From: Wenjunlia vitaminophila DSM 41686
GTDB lineage: Bacteria; Actinomycetota; Actinomycetes; Streptomycetales; Streptomycetaceae
DNA: 64,000 nucleotides
NCBI RefSeq assembly: GCF_000380165.1
Contig: NZ_KB904663.1
Location: 1-64,000 of the forward strand
Reading direction: 5' to 3'
Shown one piece after another: positions 48,564 to 58,355 of the stretch. Within the stretch, counting starts at the first letter, position 1, and the number at the start of each line of letters is the position of its first letter. Position numbers and translations under genes: made by a program. The notes under the pieces were generated by a model that did not search any database, was not told the DNA's origin, and worked only from the letters and a program-made list of their open reading frames with translations.

Positions 48564-49817
48564 TCAGTTGGTGGCCGGGGTGCCGACCGGCTCGGAGTGC
48601 AGCGGGAGCTCGGCGCGGACCCGCCACACCGGCCCGGGGCGCGGCTCGCCGTCGGGCCCCTCCACCGGGCCGTGCGAGGGACCGGCCAGGAGGGTTCCCT
48701 CGAGCAGCGCGGCCCGCTCGGCCATGCCGATCAGGCCAGCCCCCGCGCCGGGGACGCGCGGCCCCGGCCGGGCGCGGAACGGGCTGTCCACGGTGATGGC
48801 CAGCCGCTGCCTGCACTGCTCGAGGGTGATGTCCACGGCGCCAGGGGCGGCGTGCTTCAGGGCGTTGGTCACGGACTCCTGGACGATGCGGTACGCGGCC
48901 AGCTCCACCGGCGTGGGCACGGCCTGGGCCCGCGGCCTGCGGTCGTGGAGGCTGAACGTCAGCCCGCTGGCCGTTCCCGCCACACCGGCCGGCTCGAGCA
49001 GCGAGTCGAGGGCGTCGAGCCGGGAAACCGGCGCCGGCTGCTCGTCGGCGCTCGCGGTGCGCAGCAGCCCGATCAGCCTGCGCATCTCGGCCAGACCGGC
49101 GACGCTGCTCTCCCGGATGGTTCCGAGCGCCTGCTGGGCGGCCTCCGGGTCGTTCCGGGCCACCGACAGCGCGGCGCTGGAGTGGATGGCGATGGCGGAC
49201 AGGTGGTTGGCCACCATGTCGTGGAGCTCCCGGGCCATCCTGGCCCGTTCGGCGTGGACCGCGCCGCGCCGGTCCAGCTCGGCGAGGAGGGCGGTCTGCT
49301 CGGCCCTGAGCCGTTCCGTCTCGGCGGTCTCCCGGTGGGCGCGCATCCCCGCGCCGGTCCACGCCGGGGCCAGGACCACCAGGCCGACGACCGCGCCGAC
49401 CAGCAGCGTGTCCACGTCCCGGGTGACCGCCAGGGGCACCACGGTGGCGAGGACGGTGAGTGCGACGCAGACCAGGGGGATGCGGCGGGCCCGGGCGGGC
49501 GTGCCGTAGTAGACCGCCGCGTACACCACGTCGGTGAACATCAGGACGGTGGCGAGCAGCGAGCCGGCCGCCTGGTCGAGGGCGAGGGCGACCGTCGCCA
49601 CCGGCAGCGCCACCGCGGGCGCGGTCCTGCGCAGCAGCTCCGCGCCGGTCATCACCGCCAGCGGCACCAGCGTCAGGGCGCCGGGCACGGCCAGGGGCAC
49701 CGGGCAGTCGCTGGTGGCCAGCCCGAGGGACCACAGGACCAGCCCGCTGAGCAGTCCGGCAGCGGCAATGACCACATCGTGTCGGTGGGGTCGAGGCGTC
49801 CGCCCGAGCAGTCGCAT
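48564..49817 (-). CDS. two-component sensor histidine kinase (HisKA_3 family)
   Basis: A 417-residue membrane kinase. Five or six TM segments (about 15-155) with hardly any extracellular loop, a linker coiled-coil, then the dimerisation box ARMARELHDMVANHLSAIAI with phospho-His199, and an ATPase domain (RIVQESVTNALKHA; GAGLIGMAERAALL). Operon with the response regulator. The signal is unknown. Confidence 0.93.
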   Translation of the reverse strand: MRLLGRTPRPHRHDVVIAAAGLLSGLVLWSLGLATSDCPVPLAVPGALTLVPLAVMTGAELLRRTAPAVALPVATVALALDQAAGSLLATVLMFTDVVYAAVYYGTPARARRIPLVCVALTVLATVVPLAVTRDVDTLLVGAVVGLVVLAPAWTGAGMRAHRETAETERLRAEQTALLAELDRRGAVHAERARMARELHDMVANHLSAIAIHSSAALSVARNDPEAAQQALGTIRESSVAGLAEMRRLIGLLRTASADEQPAPVSRLDALDSLLEPAGVAGTASGLTFSLHDRRPRAQAVPTPVELAAYRIVQESVTNALKHAAPGAVDITLEQCRQRLAITVDSPFRARPGPRVPGAGAGLIGMAERAALLEGTLLAGPSHGPVEGPDGEPRPGPVWRVRAELPLHSEPVGTPATN

Positions 49818-49997
49818 CGTGTGTCTTCCGTTCGTCGGGTCGCCCCATCACACCATCGATGGGCCGATCTGTCGTCGCCACGGGGGAGGGCGGGCCGGGG
49901 CTCGTCGTACATCGAACGATGCAGTGCGGAATCACCACCGCCGACGAGGCGGTCCCCGGGGTGGCCCGGGGAGACTCGGCAGGCGGGAGGAGGAGCT

Positions 49998-50573
49998 GTG
50001 CTGACGTTGGTTGTCGCCTGCGAGGTCGGGTTCTGGGTGCTGCTGTTGCTCGGCCTGGCCCTGCGCTACGCGCTGGGGCTGCGCAGGACGAGCACGGTGG
50101 TGCTCGCGGGGGTGCCGCTGGTGGACGTCGTGCTGCTGGTGGCAGCCGTGATCGACCTGCGCGACGGGGGAGCGGCGAGCTCCTCGCACGGGCTGGCCGC
50201 GGTGTACCTCGGGTTCTCGGTGGGGTACGGCCACTGGACGATCAGCCGGGTGGACGCCTGGGCCGCGCACCGTCTCTCCGGGGGGCCCAAGCCGGCGCGA
50301 CCGCCGAGGTACGGCCGGGCCAGGTCCCGGTACGAGTGGGCGCTGTGGCTGCGCACGCTGGTCGCCGCGGCGGTGGCGGGGGCGCTGCTCCAACTCGCCG
50401 TGTGGATGGTGGACGACCCGCGGCGGACGGAACCGCTGACCTGGTGGCAGGACAGGATGGTCGCGGTGACCGTGATCCACCTGCTGATCGCGGGCAGCTA
50501 CTCCGTGTGGCCCAAGCCGGAGCCGGAACGTCCGGAAGGCTCAGGGAGGGCTCCCGGGACGGGCGCGGACTGA
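49998..50573 (+). CDS. conserved actinobacterial membrane protein
   Basis: A 191-residue protein with four predicted TM helices: LVVACEVGFWVLLLLGLALR, VVLAGVPLVDVVLLVAAVID, LWLRTLVAAAVAGALLQLAV and MVAVTVIHLLIAGSYSVWP. A basic loop PARPPRYGRARSRYE lies in between. GTG 49998 with GGAGGAGG. I do not recognise a function; it is convergent with the adenosyltransferase gene. Confidence 0.75.
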   Translation: MLTLVVACEVGFWVLLLLGLALRYALGLRRTSTVVLAGVPLVDVVLLVAAVIDLRDGGAASSSHGLAAVYLGFSVGYGHWTISRVDAWAAHRLSGGPKPARPPRYGRARSRYEWALWLRTLVAAAVAGALLQLAVWMVDDPRRTEPLTWWQDRMVAVTVIHLLIAGSYSVWPKPEPERPEGSGRAPGTGAD

Positions 50574-50604
50574 CCGGCGGTGGGCGGCCCGGGTCGGCAG
50601 GGTG

Positions 50605-51177
50605 TCAGCGGTTCTCGCCGGGCACCCACAGCACGTCGCCGCGCTCCTTGTTCGCCGTCCTGGCCAGGATGAACAGCAGGTCCGAGAGCCGGTTGAGGTA
50701 GGTGGCGGTCAGCGGGTTCATGGTGTCCGCGTGGACCTCCAGGGCCGCCCAGGTCGAACGTTCGGCGCGGCGCACCACCGTGCACGCCTGGTGCAGCAGG
50801 GCCGCACCGGGGGTGCCGCCGGGCAGGATGAAGCTGCGCAGCTTGTCCAGGTCGGCCAGGAAGCGGTCACACTCGGCCTCGAGCCGGTCCACGTAGCCCT
50901 GCCCGACCCGCAGCGGCGGGTACTCGGGGTTCTCCTGGACCGGGGTGGCCAGGTCGGCCCCCACGTCGAACAGGTCGTTCTGCACCCGGGTGAGCACGGT
51001 CACCAGGGGCTCGGACAGCCCGCCGAGGGCGAGTGCCACGCCGATCGCGGCGTTGGCCTCGTTCGCGTCCGCGTACGCGGAGATCCGCAGGTCGGTCTTG
51101 GCCGTGCGGCTCATGTCGCCGAGCGCCGTCGTGCCGTCGTCACCGGTCCTGGTGTAGATGCGCGTGAGGTTGACCAT
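50605..51177 (-). CDS. PduO-type cob(I)alamin adenosyltransferase
   Basis: A 190-residue enzyme that makes adenosylcobalamin. N-terminal YTRTGDDGTTALGD; central DANEANAAIGVA; signature RSFILPGGTPGAALLHQACTVVRRAERS with the ATP/cobalamin Arg and the Asn-rich YLNRLSDLLFILAR. Trimeric PduO family rather than CobA/CobO. ATG 51177 is 83 bases from the divergent murA start. Confidence 0.93.
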   Translation of the reverse strand: MVNLTRIYTRTGDDGTTALGDMSRTAKTDLRISAYADANEANAAIGVALALGGLSEPLVTVLTRVQNDLFDVGADLATPVQENPEYPPLRVGQGYVDRLEAECDRFLADLDKLRSFILPGGTPGAALLHQACTVVRRAERSTWAALEVHADTMNPLTATYLNRLSDLLFILARTANKERGDVLWVPGENR

Positions 51178-51247
51178 GGGGTGAGCCTAGCGAGCGGGGT
51201 ACGGCAAGTGGGTGACACCGCACCGGGGGTTTGCGGCAAACCACACA

Positions 51248-51253
51248 TAAGAT
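51248..51253 (+). promoter_or_regulatory. -10 element for a leaderless murA message
   Basis: TAAGAT ends six bases before ATG 51260, and no SD lies in between. No convincing -35 at 17-18 bases. Confidence 0.45.
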
Positions 51254-51259
51254 TCTCAG

Positions 51260-52537
51260 ATGGAACGGTTCCGAGTGCAGGGCGGGGCGCGCCTCGCCGG
51301 AAGCGTGACGGTCCCGGGAGCGAAGAACAGCGCGCTGAAGCTGATGGCCGCCACGCTGCTCGCTGAGGGCACCAGTCGCCTCGGCAACGTCCCCCGCATC
51401 CTGGACGTCGAGATCATGGCCGATCTGCTCCATGACCTCGGAGCGGTGGTGGACGTCGAGTGGACGGGCGAGGGTGGCCACTGCGGCACGGCGTGGATCA
51501 CCAGCCCACAGCGGCCGGGGCACGAGGTGGACGAGCGCCTGGCCCGGCGGATGCGGGCGTCGATCAGTCTGCTCGGGCCGTTGCTGGCCCGGTGCGGGCA
51601 GGTCAGGATCGCCTTGCCGGGCGGGGACGCGATCGGGGCCCGCGGGTTGGACATGCACGTCCACGGGCTGTTGCGGCTCGGCGCCGAGGTGGAGATGGAC
51701 CAGGGGTTCCTGGTGGCCCGGGCCCCGGACGGGCTGCGGGGCCGGCCGGTGGCGCTGGCGTTCCCCAGCGTGGGGGCGACCGAGACGCTGCTGATGGCGT
51801 CGGCGACCGCCCGCGGGGCCACGGTGATCGAGAACGCCGCGCGGGAGCCGGAGATCGTTGACCTGTGCACCATGCTCGAGGAGATGGGAGCGAAGATCGG
51901 CGGGGCGGGCTCTCCGACGATCGAGGTGCAGGGGGTGGAGCGGCTCTCCTCGGTGGTGTACGAGACGGTGCCGGACCGGATCGTTGCCGGCACCTACGCC
52001 GTCGGGGCGGCGATGACCTGCGGCGACGTGACCATCAGGCGGGCCAGGACGGACCACCTGCAGATCGTCCTGGACAAGCTGGCAGAGACGGGCGCGTCGG
52101 TGGTGCGGACGCCGGACGGCTTCCGGGTGCGGATGGACCGGCGCCCGTCGGCGGTGGACGTGGCGACGCTGCCCTACCCGGGGTTCGCGACCGACCTGCA
52201 ACCGCAGTTCGCGGCGCTCAACGCGATCGCTGAGGGATCAGCAATGATTACCGAGAACGTGTTCGAGGCCCGCTTCCTCTTCCTCCACGAGCTCACCCAG
52301 ATGGGTGCGCGGATCGAGATGGACGGACACCACGCGGTGGTCCGCGGGGTGGAGCGGCTCACCGGTGCCGCCGTGCGGGCCAGCGACGTGCGGGCCGGGG
52401 CCGGTCTGCTGTTGGCGGGTCTGGTCGCGGAGGGGGAGACCACGGTGAGCGAGATCCACCACATCGACCGGGGCTACGCGGGGCTGCTCGAGCACTTCCG
52501 TGCCCTGGGGGCGAGCATCCACCGCGTCCCCCGCTGA
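51260..52537 (+). CDS. murA: UDP-N-acetylglucosamine 1-carboxyvinyltransferase
   Basis: A 425-residue enzyme for the first committed step of peptidoglycan synthesis. N-terminal [12 protein letters not shown]; the active loop reads [16 protein letters not shown], with Asp123 where most bacteria have the fosfomycin-alkylated Cys (Cys115 of E. coli). The same Asp occurs in mycobacterial MurA and causes intrinsic fosfomycin resistance. [12 protein letters not shown] and [10 protein letters not shown] complete the family pattern. Likely leaderless. Confidence 0.95.
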   Translation: MERFRVQGGARLAGSVTVPGAKNSALKLMAATLLAEGTSRLGNVPRILDVEIMADLLHDLGAVVDVEWTGEGGHCGTAWITSPQRPGHEVDERLARRMRASISLLGPLLARCGQVRIALPGGDAIGARGLDMHVHGLLRLGAEVEMDQGFLVARAPDGLRGRPVALAFPSVGATETLLMASATARGATVIENAAREPEIVDLCTMLEEMGAKIGGAGSPTIEVQGVERLSSVVYETVPDRIVAGTYAVGAAMTCGDVTIRRARTDHLQIVLDKLAETGASVVRTPDGFRVRMDRRPSAVDVATLPYPGFATDLQPQFAALNAIAEGSAMITENVFEARFLFLHELTQMGARIEMDGHHAVVRGVERLTGAAVRASDVRAGAGLLLAGLVAEGETTVSEIHHIDRGYAGLLEHFRALGASIHRVPR

Positions 52538-52643
52538 CCGTCCCTCCCCGCCCTGGGCAGTGCGATGTGACGCACACCTCGTCCGGGTGCCACGGACAGT
52601 GAACGACCGTTAAGGTCAGCGCCCAGGGATAGTGAGAGGGGAC

Positions 52644-53498
52644 ATGTCAGTGGCGAAGAAGCTTGCCGTCATCGGCGCCGGCCTCATGGGAGCCGGCATC
52701 GCGCAGGTCTCGGCTCAGGCCGGGTACGACGTGGTGCTCCGTGACGTCACCGAGGAAGCGCTCGGCCGGGCCAAGGACGGCATCTCGGCGAGTTACGCGA
52801 AGTTCGTGGCCAAGGGGAAGCTGACGGAGGCGGACGCCGACGCCGCTCTGGCCAGGATCACCACCACCACGGAGCTGGACGCGGCGGCGGACGCCGAGAT
52901 CGTGGTCGAGGCGGTGTTCGAGAAGATCGAGATCAAGCAACAGCTCTTCCGCGACCTCGACGGGCTGGTCAGGGACGACGCGGTGCTCGCCTCCAACACC
53001 TCGGCCATCCCGATCACCAAGATCGCCGCGGTGACCAAGCGCCCGGAACGGGTGGTGGGCACGCACTTCTTCTCGCCCGTTCCGCTGATGCAGCTCTGCG
53101 AGCTGGTGCGCGGCTACAAGACCGACGACGCCACGCTCGCCGCCGCCAGGACCTTCGCCGAGGAGGTGGGCAAGACGGTGATCGTGGTCAACCGGGACGT
53201 GGCCGGCTTCGTCACCACGCGACTGATCTCCGCGCTGGTGGTGGAGGCCACCAAGCTGTACGAGTCGGGGGTGGCCACCGCCGAGGACATCGACACCGCC
53301 TGCCGGCTGGGCTTCGGGCACACGATGGGCCCGCTGGCGACCGCGGACCTGACCGGGATCGACATCCTGACGCACGCCACCGGCAACATCTACACCGAGA
53401 CCCAGGACGAGAAGTTCGCCCCGCCCGAGCTGATGCGGCGGATGGTGGACGCCGGCGACATCGGCCGGAAGAGCGGCCGGGGCTTCTACAACTACTGA
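52644..53498 (+). CDS. 3-hydroxybutyryl-CoA dehydrogenase
   Basis: A 284-residue NAD(P)-dependent 3-hydroxyacyl-CoA dehydrogenase (Hbd/PaaH/FadB2 type). Rossmann motif VIGAGLMGAGIA; ASNTSAIPITKIA; catalytic His in THFFSPVPLMQLCELV; partner Glu region; C-terminal DIGRKSGRGFYNY. ATG 52644 follows GAGAGGGG. A TAAGGT at about 52610-52615 is a reasonable -10. Substrate could be acetoacetyl-CoA or a longer beta-oxidation intermediate. Confidence 0.94.
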   Translation: MSVAKKLAVIGAGLMGAGIAQVSAQAGYDVVLRDVTEEALGRAKDGISASYAKFVAKGKLTEADADAALARITTTTELDAAADAEIVVEAVFEKIEIKQQLFRDLDGLVRDDAVLASNTSAIPITKIAAVTKRPERVVGTHFFSPVPLMQLCELVRGYKTDDATLAAARTFAEEVGKTVIVVNRDVAGFVTTRLISALVVEATKLYESGVATAEDIDTACRLGFGHTMGPLATADLTGIDILTHATGNIYTETQDEKFAPPELMRRMVDAGDIGRKSGRGFYNY

Positions 53499-54043
53499 GC
53501 CGTCCGGTCCGCGGCGCCGCCCCGGCCTCCGGCCGCCCCCGGTCCCGATCCCGGCGAGCGGTCACCGGCCTCGTCCAACTGGCGTTCGGTGGTACCTCCC
53601 GGCGGCGCCGTCCGGCGTTACGTCTACCATCTGACGTCACGTGGACCACGTGGTCGGACCGCCGGTCCGGAGGGCCGGCGGGCCAGGACGGCCGGCCGGG
53701 GCCCGGGGGCGGCGGGGAACGGCGGCGCCCCGGACCGACACGAGGGCCGGCGTGGCGGCGCCGGCACGGGAAGGTCGGCGTGGTGAGGTTCATTCGGACC
53801 ATGAGCGGCGGATTGTCGGGGAACACCGTCTCACCCCGAAGAGGCTCACTCGTTCGAGTGAATTTCTGACTGTTCTTGAACGGTTGACAGCGACCACATG
53901 TGCTTTCGACCGAGAGGAATGAACTCTCACCACCGATCACACCGTTTTCGACCGTGGGACGCCGGCCGGTCGGCGTCCCACCGCAGGACATCGACCGCAG
54001 GGGTCCGGCAGCACGCATTCGGCAGCACACCCAGGAGCGCATC
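53499..54043. other. 545-bp region upstream of the STAS gene
   Basis: No gene. The second half is less GC-rich and contains the hairpin TCACTCGTTCGAGTGA (53846-53861), a GTTCTTGAAC dyad, and a TTGACA at 53884-53889 without a clear -10. It is probably the control region of the STAS gene. Confidence 0.45.
53846..53861. repeat. short inverted repeat in the STAS promoter region
   Basis: TCACTCG-TT-CGAGTGA, perfect 7-base arms, about 25 bases before TTGACA. Possible operator. Confidence 0.4.
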
Positions 54044-54409
54044 ATGCACATCAGGGGCGACCACGCCGTGCTCACCGTCGGGGGCCGCCTCGACGTACGA
54101 AGCGCCGCGGACGCCCGGACGATTCTGCACACCGCGGTGGACGCGGGTGACGGAGACCTGGTTCTCGACCTCACCGAGCTGGACTCCTGGGACGCCTCCG
54201 GGCTCGGAGTGATCATGGGCGTGCACCGGAGGGCCGGTCGGTGCGACCGCAGACTGGTGCTGCGCGGGGTGCCGCCCCAGATGCAGCGGCTGCTGGTGGC
54301 CACCCGACTCCACCGGATCCTGGCCATCGAGGGCGGCCTGGCGATCGACGGGGTCTCCGACGCCAGGGAGGCGTCCACCGCCCCGGCGCCCCCGTCGGGC
54401 GACGGCTGA
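54044..54409 (+). CDS. STAS-domain anti-sigma factor antagonist
   Basis: A 121-residue STAS protein: DHAVLTVGGRLDVRSAADAR, LVLDLTELDSWDASGLGVIM with the presumed phosphorylatable Ser in DASGLG, then RLVLRGVPPQMQRLLVATRL. Such proteins release sigma factors by binding anti-sigma kinases. No kinase or sigma gene is adjacent. ATG 54044 with CAGGAG. A Ser/Pro-rich tail follows the domain. Confidence 0.88.
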   Translation: MHIRGDHAVLTVGGRLDVRSAADARTILHTAVDAGDGDLVLDLTELDSWDASGLGVIMGVHRRAGRCDRRLVLRGVPPQMQRLLVATRLHRILAIEGGLAIDGVSDAREASTAPAPPSGDG

Positions 54410-54604
54410 ACCCCGTCCGGAGAATCCCACCAGGCCCCTGCGCCACTCGAACTGACCATCGTCCGGACGGAGTAGAGTGCGCCCCTGAGCGAGTCGCCGT
54501 GCGCCAGGGGCGGAGCAGCGGACCCACCGGGAGGCGGGAGCGAAACGTCGGGCCGCGGAGCCTGCGGCGGGGCGCCCGCACCGCCGCAGTCAGGGAGTGG
54601 AGCC

Positions 54605-57136
54605 ATGAACCCACGTTCCGGTAAGTCCGCGGAGCCCGAAGAGGCACGGAACGGGCCCGACGAGGCGCCGGCACGCCGACCGGCCGAGGGCCCGTCACGG
54701 GCACTGCCCGCGCGTCCCGCCCCGGCCGGTGCCCTGCCCGCCGGCCCGTCGCTCCCCGCCCGGGGCGTCTCCGGCACGGTGGTCCCCAGCCGCACAGAAC
54801 GCCACTCCCCGGTCATCGCCGGGGAACTGGTGCTCACCCTGGGGTCACCGGACGGCACCGAGGTCGAGCCCTGCCCACCGGACGCGCTGCCGGTACCGCA
54901 CCGACTCGGTCCCGAAGAACGCGCCAGCGCGCGGCGTACGGAACCGGGCCCGCCGCCGGTCGGCAGCCAGCCGGTGGAGGAACTGCCGCTGCTGGAACGG
55001 GAAGGCGACCGCGACCGCCTGGTCCGGCTGCTGGCCGGAGGCCGCTGCGTCCGACTCACCGCCCGCCCCGGGGCGGGCGGCAGCGCCCTGCTGCGCGCGG
55101 TCGCCGACGGCTGCGCCGACGTGGCGGCCCCGGACGGGGTCGTTCGGCTCTCCGCCTACCGACGCACCCTCACCGACGTGCTCCACGCGCTGTTCCACGC
55201 CGTGTACCGGGCCCCCCGGTACCGGCCGGACCGGGACCGACTGCTCGAACTGCTCCGCGGGGTCGGTGCCGTGGTGCTGGTGGACGACGCGGACCTCTCC
55301 GGGCAGGCGCTGGAGGAACTGGCCGCCGCCGCCCCCGAGTGCGCGTTCCTCGTGGTCGCGCCGCCGGACGCGCCCCCGCTCGCACCCGACTCGGCGTTCC
55401 AGGACGTGCGGCTGTCCGGGCTGAGCCAGGACGCCTGCGAGGAGTTGCTCAGCCGGGCGGTGCGCCGCCCGTTGGCGGAGGACGAACGGTCCTGGGCCGC
55501 CGACCTGTGGTTCGAGTCCGAGGGGATGCCCCTGCGGTTCGTGCAGGCCGGCGCGCTGCTGCGGCAGCGTGACGCCCAGTGCGCCGAGTTGGCCTCGCGA
55601 CTGCGGGCCGCCGACCGCAACCCGTTCGACCCGCAGGAGGCCAACGAGGACGACGCACTGCTGGACGACGCCGAGGACCGCACCTCGCAGCCGCAGGTGC
55701 CGTTGCCGACGTTCGCGCAGAGCGCCGCCCCGGCGAGCCGGCTCGCCGCCGACGTGAGCGAGGCGGCCCGGGAGACCCTGCGGTTCGCCGTCGCGCTCGG
55801 CGGCCAGTGCCCCAACCCCGCGCACCTGCCGGCCCTGGTCGGCGACGCCCTGGGGGACTCGGCGCTGGCCGAGCTGGTCAGCCGTGGGCTGGCCGTTCCG
55901 GTGGCCACCCACCACCGGCTCGCCCCCGGGGTCCGCACCCAACTGGAGGACCTGCCCGGACGGCCCGCCGGGTACGCCAGGTCCGCCGCCCACTACTACG
56001 CCTGGTGGGCCGCCCACCCCTCGGTGACCGTGGACAGGGTCGACGCCGAGGCGGAGGTCCTGCTCGCGACCATGGCGAGTTGCCGGGACCACGGCGAGCA
56101 CGAGGCCACGGTACGGCTGGCGCTCGCCGCGGCCCCGGCGTTCGCCGCCTCGTTGCGGTGGGGCGCCTGGGAACGGGCGCTGCGTCTCGGCCAGGAGGCG
56201 GCCCGGCAGGCCGGCGACGTCGCCGCGGAGGCGTACTGCCACCACGAGTTGGGCGTGCTGGCGCTGTGCACCGGCAGTGTCCAGCGGGCGCGCGCCGAAC
56301 TGGAGGCGTCCATCGCGCTGCGCGGGGCGCTGGGCGACCAGGAGGGGACCGCGGCGGGCCGCCGCGTCCTGGGGCTGGTTCCCCGGTCCCCCCGGGGCCG
56401 GGACGCGGAGGCGCTCACCGCCCCGCTGCCCCGGACCCGGGCCGCCGCGACGATCCGGAGACCGGCCGTGGGCGCTGCGCGCGGTGCCGCCCGGTCAGGT
56501 CCCGGGGGTGCCCAGAGCCGGGCCGGGCGGCGCCCGTGGGACCGGCTGCGTGCGGCGGGCCGTGCCCGGTCGCGCCGGAACCTGGCAGTGGCCGGGGCGG
56601 GCGCGCTGCTCGCCGTGGTGTTGGGTGCGGTGGTCGGCCTCACCGGCGCCTCGGAGGACGGGGGAGGGCCCCGCACCCCGCTGAACGTGGGCCCGGTGGA
56701 CACCGCGCAGGACCGGGACCCGGGCAGCCCGACCCCGAAGGACTCCGCGCCGGCGGTGGCCACGCCCGAGGCCGGCGCGCCGCCGACCGGCGCGACCACC
56801 CCGGGGCAGCGGACGGACCCCGAGCCGCAGCGGCGGTCGTGGCCCTCGTCCTCGCCGTCACCGTCCACCCCGCCGCGCGGGGACCGACCCCCCGCCGCCA
56901 CCTCGCCCTCCGGGTCACCGAGCGCCAGCGCGTCGGCCAGCCGACCCGGCGGCGGTCAGACATCGCCCTCGACCACTACCAGCCCCTCGCCGAGCACCAG
57001 CCCGTCCCCGGGCGACGGCTCACCCTCCCCGAGCCCCAGCGACAGCGCGTCCGAGTCCGAGCCGCCCCCGGACTCCCCGCTGGCGGGGGACCCCGACAGC
57101 GGGTCCCAGGAGAGCGGCGAGCCGGTGTCCCGGTAG
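54605..57136 (+). CDS. large ATP-binding-like membrane protein with Ser/Pro-rich C-terminal tail
   Basis: An 843-residue protein. A disordered Pro/Ala N-terminus (1-120) is followed by an AAA/NB-ARC-like region with TARPGAGGSALLRAV near 150-165 and VVLVDDADLSG as Walker B. The P-loop Lys is replaced by Gly, so ATP hydrolysis is doubtful. Then come helical, TPR-like segments (about 470-620), one TM helix (AVAGAGALLAVVLGAVVGL, about 660-682) and a 160-residue Ser/Pro/Thr-rich tail, presumably outside the cell. Similar proteins follow STAS genes in other Streptomyces, as far as I recall; function unknown. ATG 54605 with GGAG. Confidence 0.75.
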   Translation: MNPRSGKSAEPEEARNGPDEAPARRPAEGPSRALPARPAPAGALPAGPSLPARGVSGTVVPSRTERHSPVIAGELVLTLGSPDGTEVEPCPPDALPVPHRLGPEERASARRTEPGPPPVGSQPVEELPLLEREGDRDRLVRLLAGGRCVRLTARPGAGGSALLRAVADGCADVAAPDGVVRLSAYRRTLTDVLHALFHAVYRAPRYRPDRDRLLELLRGVGAVVLVDDADLSGQALEELAAAAPECAFLVVAPPDAPPLAPDSAFQDVRLSGLSQDACEELLSRAVRRPLAEDERSWAADLWFESEGMPLRFVQAGALLRQRDAQCAELASRLRAADRNPFDPQEANEDDALLDDAEDRTSQPQVPLPTFAQSAAPASRLAADVSEAARETLRFAVALGGQCPNPAHLPALVGDALGDSALAELVSRGLAVPVATHHRLAPGVRTQLEDLPGRPAGYARSAAHYYAWWAAHPSVTVDRVDAEAEVLLATMASCRDHGEHEATVRLALAAAPAFAASLRWGAWERALRLGQEAARQAGDVAAEAYCHHELGVLALCTGSVQRARAELEASIALRGALGDQEGTAAGRRVLGLVPRSPRGRDAEALTAPLPRTRAAATIRRPAVGAARGAARSGPGGAQSRAGRRPWDRLRAAGRARSRRNLAVAGAGALLAVVLGAVVGLTGASEDGGGPRTPLNVGPVDTAQDRDPGSPTPKDSAPAVATPEAGAPPTGATTPGQRTDPEPQRRSWPSSSPSPSTPPRGDRPPAATSPSGSPSASASASRPGGGQTSPSTTTSPSPSTSPSPGDGSPSPSPSDSASESEPPPDSPLAGDPDSGSQESGEPVSR

Positions 57137-57322
57137 GCACGTCCCGGGTCCGGTTCGTGTACCGGGCAGCGAGTCGCGGCGCGACCGGGGCGACGGAACG
57201 CGCATCGACGCGGCGCCGCCCCCTCCAGCAGACTGTTCACCGCGGCCCCGGCGAACCCGGCACCCACGGCGCAGGCGCCCGCGCGAGGGCAGCCATGCCG
57301 TCCGACGACCCGAGGGACACCC

Positions 57323-57931
57323 GTGAACCCCGTACCCGCCCCGCTCCTCCTCACCGGCCACGACCTGGTGCTGCGGGAGTGGTCCGACGAGGACCTCGCC
57401 GTGATGAGCGAGCTCTTCGACGACCCCGACATCGCGCACTGGACGCCGCTGGAGTCCCCCTTCGACCTGACCGCGGCCCGCAGGTACCTGGACCGGGCCA
57501 GGCAGGCGCGGCGCGACGGCGAACGCATCCAACTGGCGATCACCACGGATGGGCGGCAGGCCCTGGGCGAGGTGCTGCTCAGCCCGGTCACGGGCGTCCT
57601 CGGCTACGGCGTGGGCCCCGCCCACAGGGGACAGCGCCTGGCGACGCGGGCCCTGCGGGTCATGACCGAGTACGCCCACCAGGAGCTGGGGCTGCCCCGG
57701 CTGACGCTGAAGATAGAGGCGGACAACCACGCCAGCACGGGGGTGGCCAGGTCGGCGGGCTTCCGGCTCACCGACGCGGCACCGGAGACCGTCACCGACA
57801 AGGGCCGGGACTGCCACCTGCTGACCTGGGAGCACCGCGCGACCGCGGGTCCGGTAGGTGAGCCGACGGGTGCTGCGCCGGGCTTCCCTCGCGTGTGCGG
57901 GACGGCACGCCGTCCCGGGCCCGGGCACTGA
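57323..57931 (+). CDS. GNAT-family N-acetyltransferase (RimJ/RimL type)
   Basis: A 202-residue acetyltransferase: LVLREWSDEDLAVMSELFDD, the acetyl-CoA loop YGVGPAHRGQRLATRAL (Q/RxxGxG/A), and LKIEADNHASTGVARSAGFR. The last 30 residues are low-complexity. GTG 57323. The acceptor is unknown. Confidence 0.88.
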   Translation: MNPVPAPLLLTGHDLVLREWSDEDLAVMSELFDDPDIAHWTPLESPFDLTAARRYLDRARQARRDGERIQLAITTDGRQALGEVLLSPVTGVLGYGVGPAHRGQRLATRALRVMTEYAHQELGLPRLTLKIEADNHASTGVARSAGFRLTDAAPETVTDKGRDCHLLTWEHRATAGPVGEPTGAAPGFPRVCGTARRPGPGH

Positions 57932-58038
57932 GGACGGTGCGCACCCCGCCGCCGGGCACGGGCCCTCACATCAGTCGGTACAGGCAGTCCCCGACCCCGT
58001 ACTCTGACAGTGACGAACTGGACAGAGAGGGGCGAGGC

Positions 58039-58260
58039 GTGTCACCTGGTGCTACCCCGGACCCGTACGCCGACCCGCTGGTGTTCGGCCAGCGCATGCA
58101 GATAGTTCCGTGTTCGTCGAGGAACGAGCCGGCCCGTGCTTGCCGGACTCCTCGCCAGATCGCCGAGTTGGGTCAAACAGGTTGAGAACGGCAGGTTGCG
58201 CGCCCCCCTTCCCATGACCTCACGTACCGAGGAGGTTCTGTGCGTTCGAGGTGTCACCGA
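58039..58260 (+). pseudogene. frameshifted XRE-family regulator
   Basis: GTG 58039 (SD GAGAGGGG) begins VSPGATPDPYADPLVFGQRMQI, the usual start of a large Streptomyces XRE family. The frame then fails, but the family sequence continues one frame over as RPVLAGLLARSPSWVKQVENGRL from about 58125. After TEEVLCVRGVTDLTG (about 58260) similarity stops; roughly 200 further residues are missing. A frameshift near 58100 plus a 3' deletion make this a relic. Confidence 0.65.
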
Positions 58261-58350
58261 CCTGACCGGTTCAGCAATCGGTCCATCCAGGCACGGGGTT
58301 CGATCTCGGCGGGCCGCATGCCGGCGGCGTCGAGGGCGTGCAACTGCTCC
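58254..58350 (-). pseudogene. C-terminal relic of an unidentified gene
   Basis: On the minus strand the frame AEQLHALDAAGMRPAEIEPR then AWMDRLLNRSGR ends at a TGA (58256-58254) and has strong coding character. It is cut by a stop just upstream, where another frame reads QRRWIEWVTG. It looks like the end of an oxidoreductase-type gene, but this is a guess. It overlaps the AraC gene end and the XRE relic end. Confidence 0.35.
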
Positions 58351-58355
58351 GCCCG

